NCBI GenBank assembly: GCA_016721825.1
Contig: JADKHI010000006.1
Location: forward strand, 434,001 to 498,000
Direction of reading: 5' to 3'
Length of the DNA stretch: 64,000 bases
DNA from: Flavobacteriales bacterium
GTDB taxonomy: Bacteria; Bacteroidota; Bacteroidia; Flavobacteriales_F; PHOS-HE28
The translations under genes and the position numbers were made by a program. Shown in pieces: positions 27,001-32,859 of this stretch. Below the pieces are notes generated by a model. The model searched no databases. It saw only the letters and a list, made by a program, of their open reading frames with translations, and was not told the DNA's origin. Each line of letters starts with the position of its first letter. Within the stretch, counting starts at the first letter, position 1.

Positions 27001-27758
27001 GCGTTCGCACCACCGGTGTTCACGATCGGCTGGGCAGCGGAGTAGGCACCATTGTAGGTGAGGTTGGCGCCTCCGGCACCGCGGGCCGCGATCAAGGCGT
27101 ACTGCAACTGATCACCGTCGGGGTCCGAAGCACCAGGGTTGTAGCTCACGCTCTGACCCAGGCAATAGAAAGGTGTGGGGTTGCTGAGGAATTGGGGGGA
27201 GTTGTTGCATGGCGTCACCGTGTTGTTGAGACGCGCATCCAGGAAGAGCGATTGGTTACCGGGATTCTGCAGCGAGGTGATGGCGTTGTTGCGGCAGCAC
27301 AGTTCCCAACTGATCACCCAGTCCGTACCGCAACCGGCCCACTGCGTCAGATTGATGATCTTGCTGAAGGTGTACTTCTCCACACCATACACACCCGAGG
27401 TGCTCGTGCATCGATCGGTCTCTGAAGGGCAGATCGGCGTGATCACTTGCACGCTCTCGAACGCGAAACACGAGTTCACGTTTGCGTTGCATGCGGTCGA
27501 CCGATAGTTGAACGCGAGACCGTTGTTACAGTTGGTCGGCGCGGCTACACCGTTGCAATCCCTGTAGAAGTTCAGCGTCACCTTGTACTGGTTGCCACCC
27601 AGACAGGTGTAACTGATCTCGCCCCCCATGGCGTGCGTGGCCCTGGCCTCCCCTTGCAGGAAAAGCAACGCCGACACGGCGAGAGCGGTGCGAACGATGG
27701 AGCGGAATGCGGTCCTGCGGACCAAGGCGCCGAAGCGCGTGCGTACGGTTTGAGCCAT
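18030..27758 (-). CDS. Giant repetitive surface adhesin with gliding-motility/T9SS C-terminal domain (SprB-like)
   Basis: A 3242-residue secreted protein. N-terminus: Arg-rich start, hydrophobic signal segment (TALAVSALLFLQGEARA), then THAMGGEISYTCLGGNQYKV, an N-terminal domain common in Bacteroidota giant surface proteins, to about residue 310, and a transition Ig-like region to ~400. About 31 tandem repeats of ~88 residues follow, each with an AGPDQxxC motif and a WTVxNGPC motif. The last 94 residues (from CTTIIIPDAFSPNSDGK) are the gliding-motility-associated C-terminal (CHU_C, type B T9SS) domain with FNRWGNKV and NDWDGRS motifs. PorP/SprF and PorE-like genes follow. A likely function is a cell-surface adhesin or gliding filament. 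The start ATG has GGAGG 4 nt upstream. Confidence 0.94.
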   Translation of the reverse strand: MAQTVRTRFGALVRRTAFRSIVRTALAVSALLFLQGEARATHAMGGEISYTCLGGNQYKVTLNFYRDCNGVAAPTNCNNGLAFNYRSTACNANVNSCFAFESVQVITPICPSETDRCTSTSGVYGVEKYTFSKIINLTQWAGCGTDWVISWELCCRNNAITSLQNPGNQSLFLDARLNNTVTPCNNSPQFLSNPTPFYCLGQSVSYNPGASDPDGDQLQYALIAARGAGGANLTYNGAYSAAQPIVNTGGANAVTLNPTTGTMTVVPSIQQVAVLTYRVREFRNGVQVGEVTRDVQVVVRQCAGNTAPNATGINGTNQYSTTVCAGTPVNFTINSSDANAGQAVSLTWNNGIPGATFTTSGSPLQTGTFSWTPTIADIGNQVFVVTAADNACPLVGTNDFGYSITVTPPNTAANAGPAQQVCGTTATLAGVLPYSQVTGTWTVVSGSGTFANANNPTTTVSGLSAGNNVFQWTVNYAPCGTASAQVTITSFNPSQAAANAGPDQQLCLPANSATLAGNTATAPAVGTWTLIQGSGTITTPLSPSTTVTGLGVGVNRFRWTINNGPCAAPTTDDVLITVFSNAQTPANAGPDQSICTPTNSVTMNANALIGPATGTWSVVSGSGSFSNAASPTTNITGLVVGVHTFQWTVNNGACGSTNDQVTITVFSASSPNANAGPDQQVCTTSSVMTASAPTAPATGAWTLVSGTGTFANATSPFTAVSGLSVGANVFQWTVNNGPCANGITTDQVTITVFSPGAPAANAGADQSICSTTPSTTMAGNTPLAPSTGTWALVSGSGTITAANSPTTTISGLGVGQNVFSWTINNGPCGAPTTDQVTVFVYSASQAAANAGPDQSLCTPTISTTLAGNAPTFPATGQWTVVSGSATFANAANPFTAVTNLGQGTNVLRWTINNGPCANPITSDEVTINIFNISNPIAFAGADQELCNTNSSTTISASGLVAPATGAWTLVSGSGSIANANSNSTTVSGLGVGVNTFQWSVNNGPCGTSSDQVSITVFDANSPGAAAGPDQELCRPNFSTNLQATAVFLPAQGQWTVSAGTGIFADDNDPATLVSGLSVGTNTFRWQVSNGPCGPQTIDEVTILVFDDRTEIAYAGPDISICVPTFPNSVNLVGSALIPPATGLWTLVSGSGTIASPNASSTAVTNLSVGVNVFQWTVDNGPCANPLTSDQISVFVYDAATPAANAGLDQNLCTPISTTVLSGSSVIFPAAGTWSLVSGSGIIVDPTDPGTQVTGLTLGPNVFRWTVNNGVCSPAITTDDVVINVFNGAAQPAAAGPDQAICDNAGGTTLAGNAPVGLATGFWTVQQGTAVFANAALPNTSVTGLSVGINTLIWNIDNGACGISQDPMTVLVYDSGQSVAIAGPDQSFCLPVTETTLNGSATIFPGQGVWTVVTGSGSFSDVNDPLATVTGLSGGVNTFLWTVDNGPCSPGVSTDQVSIFIYDPSTPIANAGPDQSICTPITSATMQGSSIVAPAEGAWTVVQGTGSFVDFRDPNTVINGLSIGENIFRWTVDNGACNGVTTDDVSIFVFDRNVPIADAGVDKEFCLPTNQVALQGSSYVFPATGQWTLISGTGTIADLNDPATVVTGLGVGENIFQWTVDNGPCTNGATTDQVSIFIFDDTNPAADAGADQELCTPNTGTSLSGSALIFPAVGTWTLINGTGTITDPNDPNTSVSGLSVGENIFEWAVDNGPCANGNTTDQVSIFVFDENNPVADAGPDQELCTPTSSTTLAGSSFTFPASGQWIVVQGAGVFSDSTDPNTTVSGLAVGENIFQWSVANGPCANPLTTDQVSIFVFDANNLAADAGTDQELCTPNTSTTLSGSALTFPATGTWTLVQGAGTITDANDPTSTVTDLAIGVNVFAWTVSNGPCANGITNDQVSIVVFDENTVGANAGPDQELCTPANTVNLQGSGVSAPSTGTWTLISGTGTIVDPNDPNTLVSGLSVGENIFEWAVDNGPCANGNTTDQVSIFVFDANNLTADAGTDQELCTPADNTTLAGSALIFPAVGTWTLVSGTGTITDPNDPNSAVTGLAVGTNVFQWSVDNGPCVNGLTTDQVSILVFDENNPVSAAGPDQDLCTPTTSATLTGSAITSPAVGTWTVISGSGTFADANDPATTVSALGIGANTFVWTVSNGPCASAITSDTLTITLYDDNTPAADAGADQELCTPTTNTTLTGSAVSTPAVGTWTVVTGTGIFADPNDPNTDVSGLSVGLNVFQWAVTNGPCTTPFSSDQVTITVFDENNPVANAGNDQQVCTPLTGTTLAGSTVIFPATGQWTLLSGTGTITDAANPASTVTGLGIGENIFVWTVSNGPCASGVTTDQVSIFLFDLNAPPADAGPDQEQCTPNTSTTLAGNTPTGAAVGTWSLTQGNATFVDVNDPTSDVSGLTVGENILTWTVDNGICGISSDNVSIFIFDENNAPANAGPDVEICTPQDSIFLAGNTPTFPATGTWSLVAGAGLFEDVNDPTSKVVGLSIGSNTFVWTVDNGPCNNPFTLDSMTVILYDDSTSAANAGPDLETCIPLTAVQLLAVPPQLPATGTWSIVSGSGTVVDPTDPTSLLNNLSVGITTLVWTLDNGPCPDNGVLTDTVLVFTYDPNAPVANAGPDQELCTPQSSTTLEGNVPSFPGEGTWSLIAGTGLIADANDPATTVTGLTIGVNTFVWTIYNGQCGFGPPSTDTVNVVVFDDTQAAADAGPDQEQCTPNNAVVMAANTANFPAVGTWTIVNGTATIVAPNSPTSTVSNISVGINVFVWTIDNGACGTTADTVIVEIYDLAAAPADAGPDQEICVPTSPNTVTMAGNVPVVPATGLWTLVSGSATIVDPTDPATSITDLTVGVHVFLWTLDNGPCGSATSDQVTVTVYDAGSPNANAGPDQQLCTPTTSAALNGSTPTFPAAGTWSIVSGTGALSDPTDPAASITGLVPGITVLVWTVDNGPCANGLTTDTVTITLNDANIQAAAAGPDQSFCTPITDNVTMLANLPSLPAFGTWALMSGTATIAAANDPFTAITDLGMGENVLGWTIDNGACGTTSDQISLFVYDGTLLSADAGADQAFCQDTTTTLLAAVPVGGTSTSSWSLVSGTGTFADAADPATAVSGLTVGFNAFVWTVNNGECGTTTDTMFVELKDCTTIIIPDAFSPNSDGKNDLLVIQGLEYYPDNAMLIFNRWGNKVLDRHRYQNDWDGRSEGNMNWGDELPEGTYYYVLDLGNGDEALTGYIYLRR
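18316..26530 (-). repeat. About 31 tandem coding repeats of ~265 bp in the giant adhesin
   Basis: Counting the AGxDxxxC landmark gives 31 units. The consensus unit runs: ANAGPDQELCTP, TTLAGS, FPATGTWTLVSGTG, DPNDPxTxVxGL, VGxNxFxWTVDNGPC, TTDQVSIFVFD. The central units (about 20500-23100) are most alike; the outer ones are more diverged. Each unit has two invariant cysteines (one after AGPDQxx, one in NGPC). The fold is probably an Ig-like/PKD-type beta-sandwich. Boundaries are approximate. Confidence 0.92.
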
Positions 27759-28093
27759 GTACCTCCGTGGTGTTCGGACCTGCCGTTACCTACCCACCCG
27801 CGGAGAGAGCCTGACGGGGTAGTATCGGACAATAGCCGGACGCATGCTGGATCCGAAGCGGACCTCACCGTGCCTTACAACACACGGTGCGATAGGGATC
27901 AATGCCATGCGCCTGTACCGGACAGGTGCTGGACAAACCTATCCCCTGTCCCGATCGGGATCGACCCTCACACATGGGCAGTTGTGAACACGGTCGTGTT
28001 GAGTGAAGCCCTAGAGGATCAAGGGATCCCGCGTCACACAAGCCTTTGCGGCGGCATGTATCCATTCCCTTCCATGGAACCGATCGACCATGT
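27759..28093. other. 335-bp gene-free interval
   Basis: The gap between the giant adhesin start and the DUF983 stop. Open frames crossing it have no recognisable protein features. It holds a 12-nt palindrome TCCCGATCGGGA at 27949-27960 and a 5-bp hairpin (CCTGT/ACAGG) at 27912-27926. The adhesin promoter should lie here, but I find no convincing TAnnTTTG element on the minus strand. Confidence 0.6.
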
Positions 28094-28468
28094 TCAACGG
28101 CCTTGATAGTGGAAGAAGAAGTTGGCCCAGATGATCTTGGACAACGCGTAGAGGTAGGGTGAGGCAAGTGCTGTAACGCCGACCACAGAGACGAAGAACC
28201 CAAGCATCCCCATGTCGGGCTTGATCAGCCAGGCAAGGCCGAACACCGCCATACTGAAACCGATGCTCAGGGCATAGCTCACGAACAAGGCACCCCAATA
28301 GAAGCCCACTTCCTTGGTCAGTTTCCGGTGGCAGACCGGGCAGCGCTCATGCACTTCACCGACCTTGGACAGGTTGTATGGATGTGCGACGAAGAACGCA
28401 CCTTCCTGACAGAACGGACACGTGAGGTGACCGATGCTGTACAGCTTGGTGCCTTTGAGGAATGCCAT
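28094..28468 (-). CDS. DUF983 family membrane protein
   Basis: A 124-residue protein with two zinc-ribbon-like cysteine pairs near the N-terminus (CPFC, Cys17/Cys20; CPVC, Cys43/Cys46) followed by two transmembrane helices (~57-80, LFVSYALSIGFSMAVFGLAW; ~88-108, GFFVSVVGVTALASPYLYAL). The KGTKLYS start and the GFYWGALFVSYAL segment are characteristic of DUF983 proteins of Bacteroidota. Function is unknown; the Cys pairs suggest metal binding facing the cytoplasm. A perfect TACCTTTG -7 element lies 5 nt upstream of the ATG, so it is probably transcribed alone. Confidence 0.9.
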   Translation of the reverse strand: MAFLKGTKLYSIGHLTCPFCQEGAFFVAHPYNLSKVGEVHERCPVCHRKLTKEVGFYWGALFVSYALSIGFSMAVFGLAWLIKPDMGMLGFFVSVVGVTALASPYLYALSKIIWANFFFHYQGR

Positions 28469-28473
28469 GCACC

Positions 28474-28481
28474 AAAGGTAG
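28474..28481 (-). promoter_or_regulatory. Candidate -7 element (TACCTTTG) of the DUF983 gene
   Basis: An exact TAnnTTTG match on the minus strand, ending 5 nt before the ATG at 28468, in the 42-nt gap downstream of the flotillin gene. It implies a leaderless or very short 5' UTR. Confidence 0.5.
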
Positions 28482-28510
28482 GCTCGTGTCCTACAAGGGC
28501 TCCGGCCCGA

Positions 28511-30418
28511 TCACTGAGCCCCTTCCTGCGGCTTCTTCGGATCGATCATCTCCATCAGCTTCAGGCCCAGCAACCCATCGATGGCCGTACCTCCACCCTG
28601 GCCACCACCGATCAACACGTCGGGGATCAGTTTGATGTGGCCTTTGCTCAGCTCTTCCGTGATCTTGTACCGGGTGAAGTTCTCACCGCCCAAAGCCTTC
28701 ACGGCGAGCTCATAGGCTTCCGCGGTGCTCTTACCGACAGCGAGGATCTTGCCGGCCTCAGCGGTACCGGTCAAGGAGATCTGCTCAGCTTGTGCTGAAG
28801 CCTTCAACTTGATGGCCTCCGATTCGGCCTGTGCACGGGCACGTGTGGCCTCGGCCTCTGCGAACGCCCGCAGCTTGGTGGCCTCTGCTTCCGCACCCAC
28901 CGCGAGCTTCACGCTGTTGGCGTCACCCTCTGATTTCTTCACCGTCGCGCTCGCGGTCCGCTCAGCGATCTCAACGCTCTGCTGGGCTTTCACAATGTCC
29001 TTCTGCATATCGGCGATGGCCGTTTCCTTCTCCATGCCCTGGCGTGTTTCCTGCGCTCGCTTCTGCGTGTCGTAGGTCACCTTCTGCTCTTCCGCGATCT
29101 TCCGATCGGTCAAGGTCTTCATCAGCGACTCCGGCGGAACGATGTCACCGATCAGCGTATCCACAGCGTTCACGTTGTACTCGTCCAGCACCTTCTTGAT
29201 GTGGGCCTTGGCACTTTCCTGGCGTTCCTTCCGGGTGCTGAGGAAGGCGATGACATCGCTGTCCTGAGCGCTGTTGCGGAAGTAGTTGCCAATGGTGGGC
29301 TCCAACACCTGTGAGACAAGGTTCACCATGTTCCCGAAACGCGCGATCACCTTCGGCGCCTCCGTGGTGGGCACATGGATGATCTGCGCAACGTCGAGGT
29401 TGAAGGGGAAACCATCCTTCGAGCGAACGGTTATGGTGCTGAGGTTCTTGTCCAGGTTGTGCGCCTCGCTGCGGGCCGCGGCCCAGTTGAGCACCAGGTT
29501 GGTGGTGGGAACCAGCTCCACCTTCATGATGTACTTGTTGATCGGGTACTTGCCCGGGCCCAGTGGTTCCAGCCATACACCCTTGAAGCCCTTCTGCACG
29601 ATGTTGCCGTGCTTGAAATCGATGCCTGTGAGGTCATGTCCTTCCTGGCCGATGTAACTGATCACCACCCCCACGTATCCGATCGGTATCTCCATCATCG
29701 GGATCTCCTCGATCTGCACCGCCCAGGGGTTCAGGTTGTAGGAGCCTGCGAGCACCACCTGCGGCTGCAGACCACGATTACCACCGTTCTGGATGAAGGA
29801 ATCGAAATCCTGGAAGTTGTTGTGCCCGTCGATCAGCTTACCTGCGATCTGGCCTGCTTCGATGGGTTGACCATCCAACGTGGTAACAATGCCCACCATG
29901 CTCTCCTGGATACGCACCATGTCCGTGATGGACACTTGGAAGAGCATCGTGTTGATCCGGTAAGAGCCTGCGGTGATGTACACGGTCTGACGACCGCGCT
30001 GGCCGCCGTTGCTCAAGAACTTGTCGGCGTCCTGGAAGTTGTCGCACTCCACCCGACGCGCAAGGATGTTGCCCGTGGGGATCTCCGCACCGTCCTTCGA
30101 AAGCACCAGACCAACACGACCTTCAGGGATCACGGTGAAGGGCTCCATGGTCACGTCGAACTGCCAGAGCCACATCCAGAAGTAGAGGCCGGGTGCGAGG
30201 GTCTTCGCCTGGAAACCTGCTTCACCCTTGGTAGCGATGATGCGGCCATCGGGCAGCTCCTTGTTCGTACCGAAAAGCACGAACTTCTTCGTCACCAATC
30301 CGATGCGGTCCTCCGGCACGATCACCACGCCGAAGAAGACGCGCAGCACTTGCTTGTATAGGATAAGACAGATGATCAGTGGGAGCACCCACCACATGTT
30401 CAGGAAGGGGATCGACAT
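28511..30418 (-). CDS. Flotillin-like SPFH/band-7 protein with extended N-terminal region
   Basis: A 635-residue membrane-associated protein. It has one transmembrane helix near the N-terminus (~8-30, MWWVLPLIICLILYKQVLRV), an SPFH region, then a long Ala/Glu/Lys-rich coiled coil (~430-560; EAEATKLRAFAEAEATRARA) typical of flotillins, and a Gly-rich end (LIGGGQGGG). Before the canonical SPFH core (~290-430) there are about three related segments, each with an [IV]PxGRxGLV-type start and an NGGxRGxQ...AGSYxIN end (e.g. FLSNGGQRGRQTVYITAGSY; FIQNGGNRGLQPQVVLAGSY), making it longer than ordinary flotillins. The role is presumably organising membrane microdomains. ATG 30418 is chosen just before the TM helix; an in-frame start 87 nt further upstream adds only unrelated residues. 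Confidence 0.92.
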   Translation of the reverse strand: MSIPFLNMWWVLPLIICLILYKQVLRVFFGVVIVPEDRIGLVTKKFVLFGTNKELPDGRIIATKGEAGFQAKTLAPGLYFWMWLWQFDVTMEPFTVIPEGRVGLVLSKDGAEIPTGNILARRVECDNFQDADKFLSNGGQRGRQTVYITAGSYRINTMLFQVSITDMVRIQESMVGIVTTLDGQPIEAGQIAGKLIDGHNNFQDFDSFIQNGGNRGLQPQVVLAGSYNLNPWAVQIEEIPMMEIPIGYVGVVISYIGQEGHDLTGIDFKHGNIVQKGFKGVWLEPLGPGKYPINKYIMKVELVPTTNLVLNWAAARSEAHNLDKNLSTITVRSKDGFPFNLDVAQIIHVPTTEAPKVIARFGNMVNLVSQVLEPTIGNYFRNSAQDSDVIAFLSTRKERQESAKAHIKKVLDEYNVNAVDTLIGDIVPPESLMKTLTDRKIAEEQKVTYDTQKRAQETRQGMEKETAIADMQKDIVKAQQSVEIAERTASATVKKSEGDANSVKLAVGAEAEATKLRAFAEAEATRARAQAESEAIKLKASAQAEQISLTGTAEAGKILAVGKSTAEAYELAVKALGGENFTRYKITEELSKGHIKLIPDVLIGGGQGGGTAIDGLLGLKLMEMIDPKKPQEGAQ

Positions 30419-30475
30419 CGTCTGGATAGTTAGGTGTTCACCGACGGGATAAGCCTTATCGGGGAACGGACGGGT

Positions 30476-30483
30476 CGAAAGTA
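30476..30483 (-). promoter_or_regulatory. Candidate -7 element (TACTTTCG) of the flotillin gene
   Basis: TACTTTCG on the minus strand, 57 nt before ATG 30418. The intervening leader contains a 13-nt near-perfect palindrome GATAAGGCTTATC (30449-30461 on the plus strand as GATAAGCCTTATC), a possible hairpin or operator. Confidence 0.4.
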
Positions 30484-30581
30484 GCGGGCTCGGGATCACG
30501 CACACGTGCCACCCGGATGAGCGGCAGCGGATCTGTGCGAATGGCAGGCGGCCTTCAGGATCGGCAGCGGCGGACCAGCGA

Positions 30582-31553
30582 TCAGTCGCCGATCGGAGGT
30601 ACGGTGACCGGATCGGTCGTCGGCTTCAGAAAGCGGTTCCGGTACGTGCGGTCGAAGGCAAGGACCGCTATCCCGAGCAAGACGATGGCGATGAAACCGG
30701 CCAAGCCAACAGGTGAGTTGACCAAGGAGCCACCACCCCAGGCGAAGAGCACGTAGCCCCCGGCGCTGCCGTTGATACAACCGTGCAAGAGCCCTGCGGC
30801 CCAAGTGGTCCCACTGCGCAAGCGGGCACGATCGAACTGTAAGGCCAGCAGGGTGCAGAACACGACCATGAGACCGATGCCCGCGATCGGATGCTCCGGA
30901 TAGTTGTGCCCCATGGCGATGAGCGGCGCATGCCAGAGACCCCACACCACCCCTGTGAACAACACGCGCCGAGCGCCGGACCAATGTTGCGTGGCCTGGA
31001 AAAGGTAACCGCGCCAGCCGAGCTCCTCCCCCATCATCACGGGAAGGTTCACCGTGCACGCCACAAGCAACGTGACCAGAGCCAGACCGACCAACAACAA
31101 GGCCCCGGGCAAGTGATGTCCTTCCAGCACAGTGGCCAACGCATTGGACTTCACACCTGAGCCGTCCATCATCTCGCCAATTGAAGTAAGCAATCGTTCC
31201 TGCGTGATGGAAACGTGCCCAAAGGCCTCGATCCCGAGTCCGTCACCAAGCCCCATGGCCACCAACAAGGCCAAGGGAATGATCGACAGGCCGATCACGG
31301 CGGTCCAGGCCACCTGTCGCCAATGCACGCCCTTCAGATGGATGCCCAGTCCCGACCAGGGTGCACGATCGAGGAGTCGTTGTTGGATGATGGCCGCCAA
31401 AGCGGGGCCGAACATCGAGAGGCCGGCCATGAGCATGTAACCGAGCGGCTGCGATGGTCCGGTCCCCAACGCTACACCAATGCCTACGATGCTCCAGCTG
31501 ATCGCATAGGCCATGATCAGGAAGGAGGCGATGCGCTTGGTGGAACTGCTCAT
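30582..31553 (-). CDS. CPBP family intramembrane glutamic endopeptidase
   Basis: A 323-residue polytopic membrane protein (about 8 hydrophobic segments). The Abi/CPBP motifs are intact: EELGWRG (Glu176, Glu177, Arg181), the WGLWHAP motif with His208, and a later HGCINGS motif with His and Asn, which in Rce1-type proteases form the active site. Substrates of bacterial CPBP proteins are mostly unknown; roles in prenyl-protein-like processing and signalling have been proposed for relatives. ATG 31553 was selected because it directly precedes the first helix; upstream in-frame residues are not membrane-like. TACCTTCA, 4 nt upstream, is a weak -7 candidate. It is flanked by the flotillin gene and a divergent pseudogene. 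Confidence 0.92.
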   Translation of the reverse strand: MSSSTKRIASFLIMAYAISWSIVGIGVALGTGPSQPLGYMLMAGLSMFGPALAAIIQQRLLDRAPWSGLGIHLKGVHWRQVAWTAVIGLSIIPLALLVAMGLGDGLGIEAFGHVSITQERLLTSIGEMMDGSGVKSNALATVLEGHHLPGALLLVGLALVTLLVACTVNLPVMMGEELGWRGYLFQATQHWSGARRVLFTGVVWGLWHAPLIAMGHNYPEHPIAGIGLMVVFCTLLALQFDRARLRSGTTWAAGLLHGCINGSAGGYVLFAWGGGSLVNSPVGLAGFIAIVLLGIAVLAFDRTYRNRFLKPTTDPVTVPPIGD

Positions 31554-31698
31554 GGGGTGAAGGTAGGATCCCCGTGCAAACAGCGGGGTAGCCAATGCGT
31601 GAGCAACAGGAGACGGTTGAGAAACCGACCGTTCAGCACGTGCGTGGAACGGTACGACGACAATAGATCCGAGGAACGTTCCACCAAACCGGATGCAC

Positions 31699-32124
31699 AT
31701 GAACACGAAAATGCTGCTCGCGGCCTTGGCCGCTGGCATTACCGGCTTCCCTCTGGGTTAGGTCATCTTCGGCATGGCCTTGATGGGCTAATACAAGGCG
31801 AACACGATCCACTACGAAGGGTTGATGAAAGCCGATGGGGAAATGAACCTGGTTTTGGTGCTGCTCGCGAACCTGGTGTTCGGAACGCTGGTGGCATGGG
31901 CCGCGAAGCGCATGGGGATCACTACCCTGCAAGCTGGGTTGGTGGCCGGAGCCATTATCGGGTGCTTGGTGTACTTGAGCATCGATCTCATGCTCATGGT
32001 CATGATGAACTGGTACGCGAACCACACTATCGTGATCGTGGACGTCCTCGCGAACACGGTCTGGGCCGCTGGTATGGGTGCGGTGGCCGGCTTCGTGCTG
32101 GGTACAGGGAAGAAGAGCGCCTGA
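31699..32124 (+). pseudogene. Small 3-4 TM membrane protein gene interrupted by two in-frame stops
   Basis: Reading from ATG 31699, the frame encodes MNTKMLLAALAAGITGFPLG, a TAG stop (31759-31761), VIFGMALMG, a TAA stop (31789-31791), then YKANTIHYEG, and continues open to 32124 with about three transmembrane helices (NLVLVLLANLVFGTLVAW; GLVAGAIIGCLVYLSIDLML; AAGMGAVAGFVLG). The two short N-terminal pieces have the composition of the missing first helix, and the stops fall where such membrane proteins typically have Trp and Tyr/Phe. Downstream initiation at TTG 31822 or ATG 31825 would give ~100 residues lacking that helix. I call it a decayed or truncated gene; a sequencing error would need two independent changes. 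Confidence 0.72.
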
Positions 32125-32148
32125 GGCTTTCCTTCAGCGATGTTCGCC

Positions 32149-32167
32149 GTGGAGCACACCGCTCCAC
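32149..32167. terminator. Small perfect hairpin after the pseudogene
   Basis: GTGGAGC (32149-32155) and GCTCCAC (32161-32167) form a 7-bp stem with a 5-nt loop, 25 nt after the pseudogene stop. No T-tract follows, so termination is uncertain. Confidence 0.3.
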
Positions 32168-32274
32168 CCGGATCACCATGTGTGCTGACCACGCAACGTT
32201 CCCGCAACACAAGGATCACCCAGGCTGCACCTGCACAACACCACCTCGTAATATGAGGGCTGTTGCTTTGCATC

Positions 32275-32829
32275 ATGAAGCGCAGCATCCAGATCCTGTT
32301 GATCCATGCGCTGTTGGTGGGCTGCACGCGGGAATCGGACCCGGCACCTGCCCTACCGGATACGATAGCGGCCGGACGCCTTGTGGTGAACGAGGTGGTG
32401 GCCTCCGGTTCCATGGTCGCCAACGAGTTCGGCGAGCATGCGGATTGGGTCGAGCTGTACAACCCGGGTCCTGCCATGCACATGGAAGCTGGTGAGTGGT
32501 ACCTGACCGACCGTTCGGAAGGCGATGCGGAACCCTTCGAACTGCCCACGATGGACATTCCCGAACAAGGCTACCTGTTGATCTGGTGCGATGGTGAGGA
32601 TCTGATCACTGACGAGGTCCACACCGACTTCGCGCTTTCCAGCAAGGACGGTTCCCTGCGGCTGGTGCACGTGTCGAACGAAGCGGAGCTCATCGTGGAT
32701 GAGGTCCCGATCAAGGATGGCGCCCAAGGGGATGCTTCCATGGGCCGTGCTCCGGACGGCACCATGAACTGGACACGCCTTTCGCCGCAGACCCCGGGCG
32801 CTCCGAACGAACTGGCCGTTGAGCCTTGA
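32275..32829 (+). CDS. Lamin-tail-domain lipoprotein
   Basis: A 184-residue protein with a lipoprotein signal: hydrophobic ILLIHALLVGC with Cys17 as the lipidation residue. The body (~38-165) resembles an LTD (lamin tail) Ig-like domain: LVVNEVVASGSMVANEFGE, then DWVELYNPG (the classic [DE]WVELYN motif), WYLTDRSEG, GYLLIWCDGE, HTDFALSSKDGSLRLV. These domains occur in many secreted bacterial proteins, often with nucleases, but here it stands alone. Role unknown; envelope-anchored. ATG 32275 was preferred over one 12 nt upstream because it sits at the signal peptide. The gene converges on the CFA-like methyltransferase with a 30-nt gap. Confidence 0.87.
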   Translation: MKRSIQILLIHALLVGCTRESDPAPALPDTIAAGRLVVNEVVASGSMVANEFGEHADWVELYNPGPAMHMEAGEWYLTDRSEGDAEPFELPTMDIPEQGYLLIWCDGEDLITDEVHTDFALSSKDGSLRLVHVSNEAELIVDEVPIKDGAQGDASMGRAPDGTMNWTRLSPQTPGAPNELAVEP

Positions 32830-32859
32830 GCGCTCTCGAGCGGCGCACAGGAACCGAAC

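Noticed and set aside
27447..28106. A 219-residue plus-strand open frame covering the gap after the giant adhesin
   Set aside because: It starts antisense inside the adhesin and has no motif, signal peptide or family likeness; the 335-bp gap is better described as intergenic.
31759..31791. Stop-codon readthrough or recoding (TAG and TAA as sense)
   Set aside because: All other genes in the window use TAG, TAA and TGA as normal stops, and two different stop codons would both need recoding; pseudogenisation is simpler.
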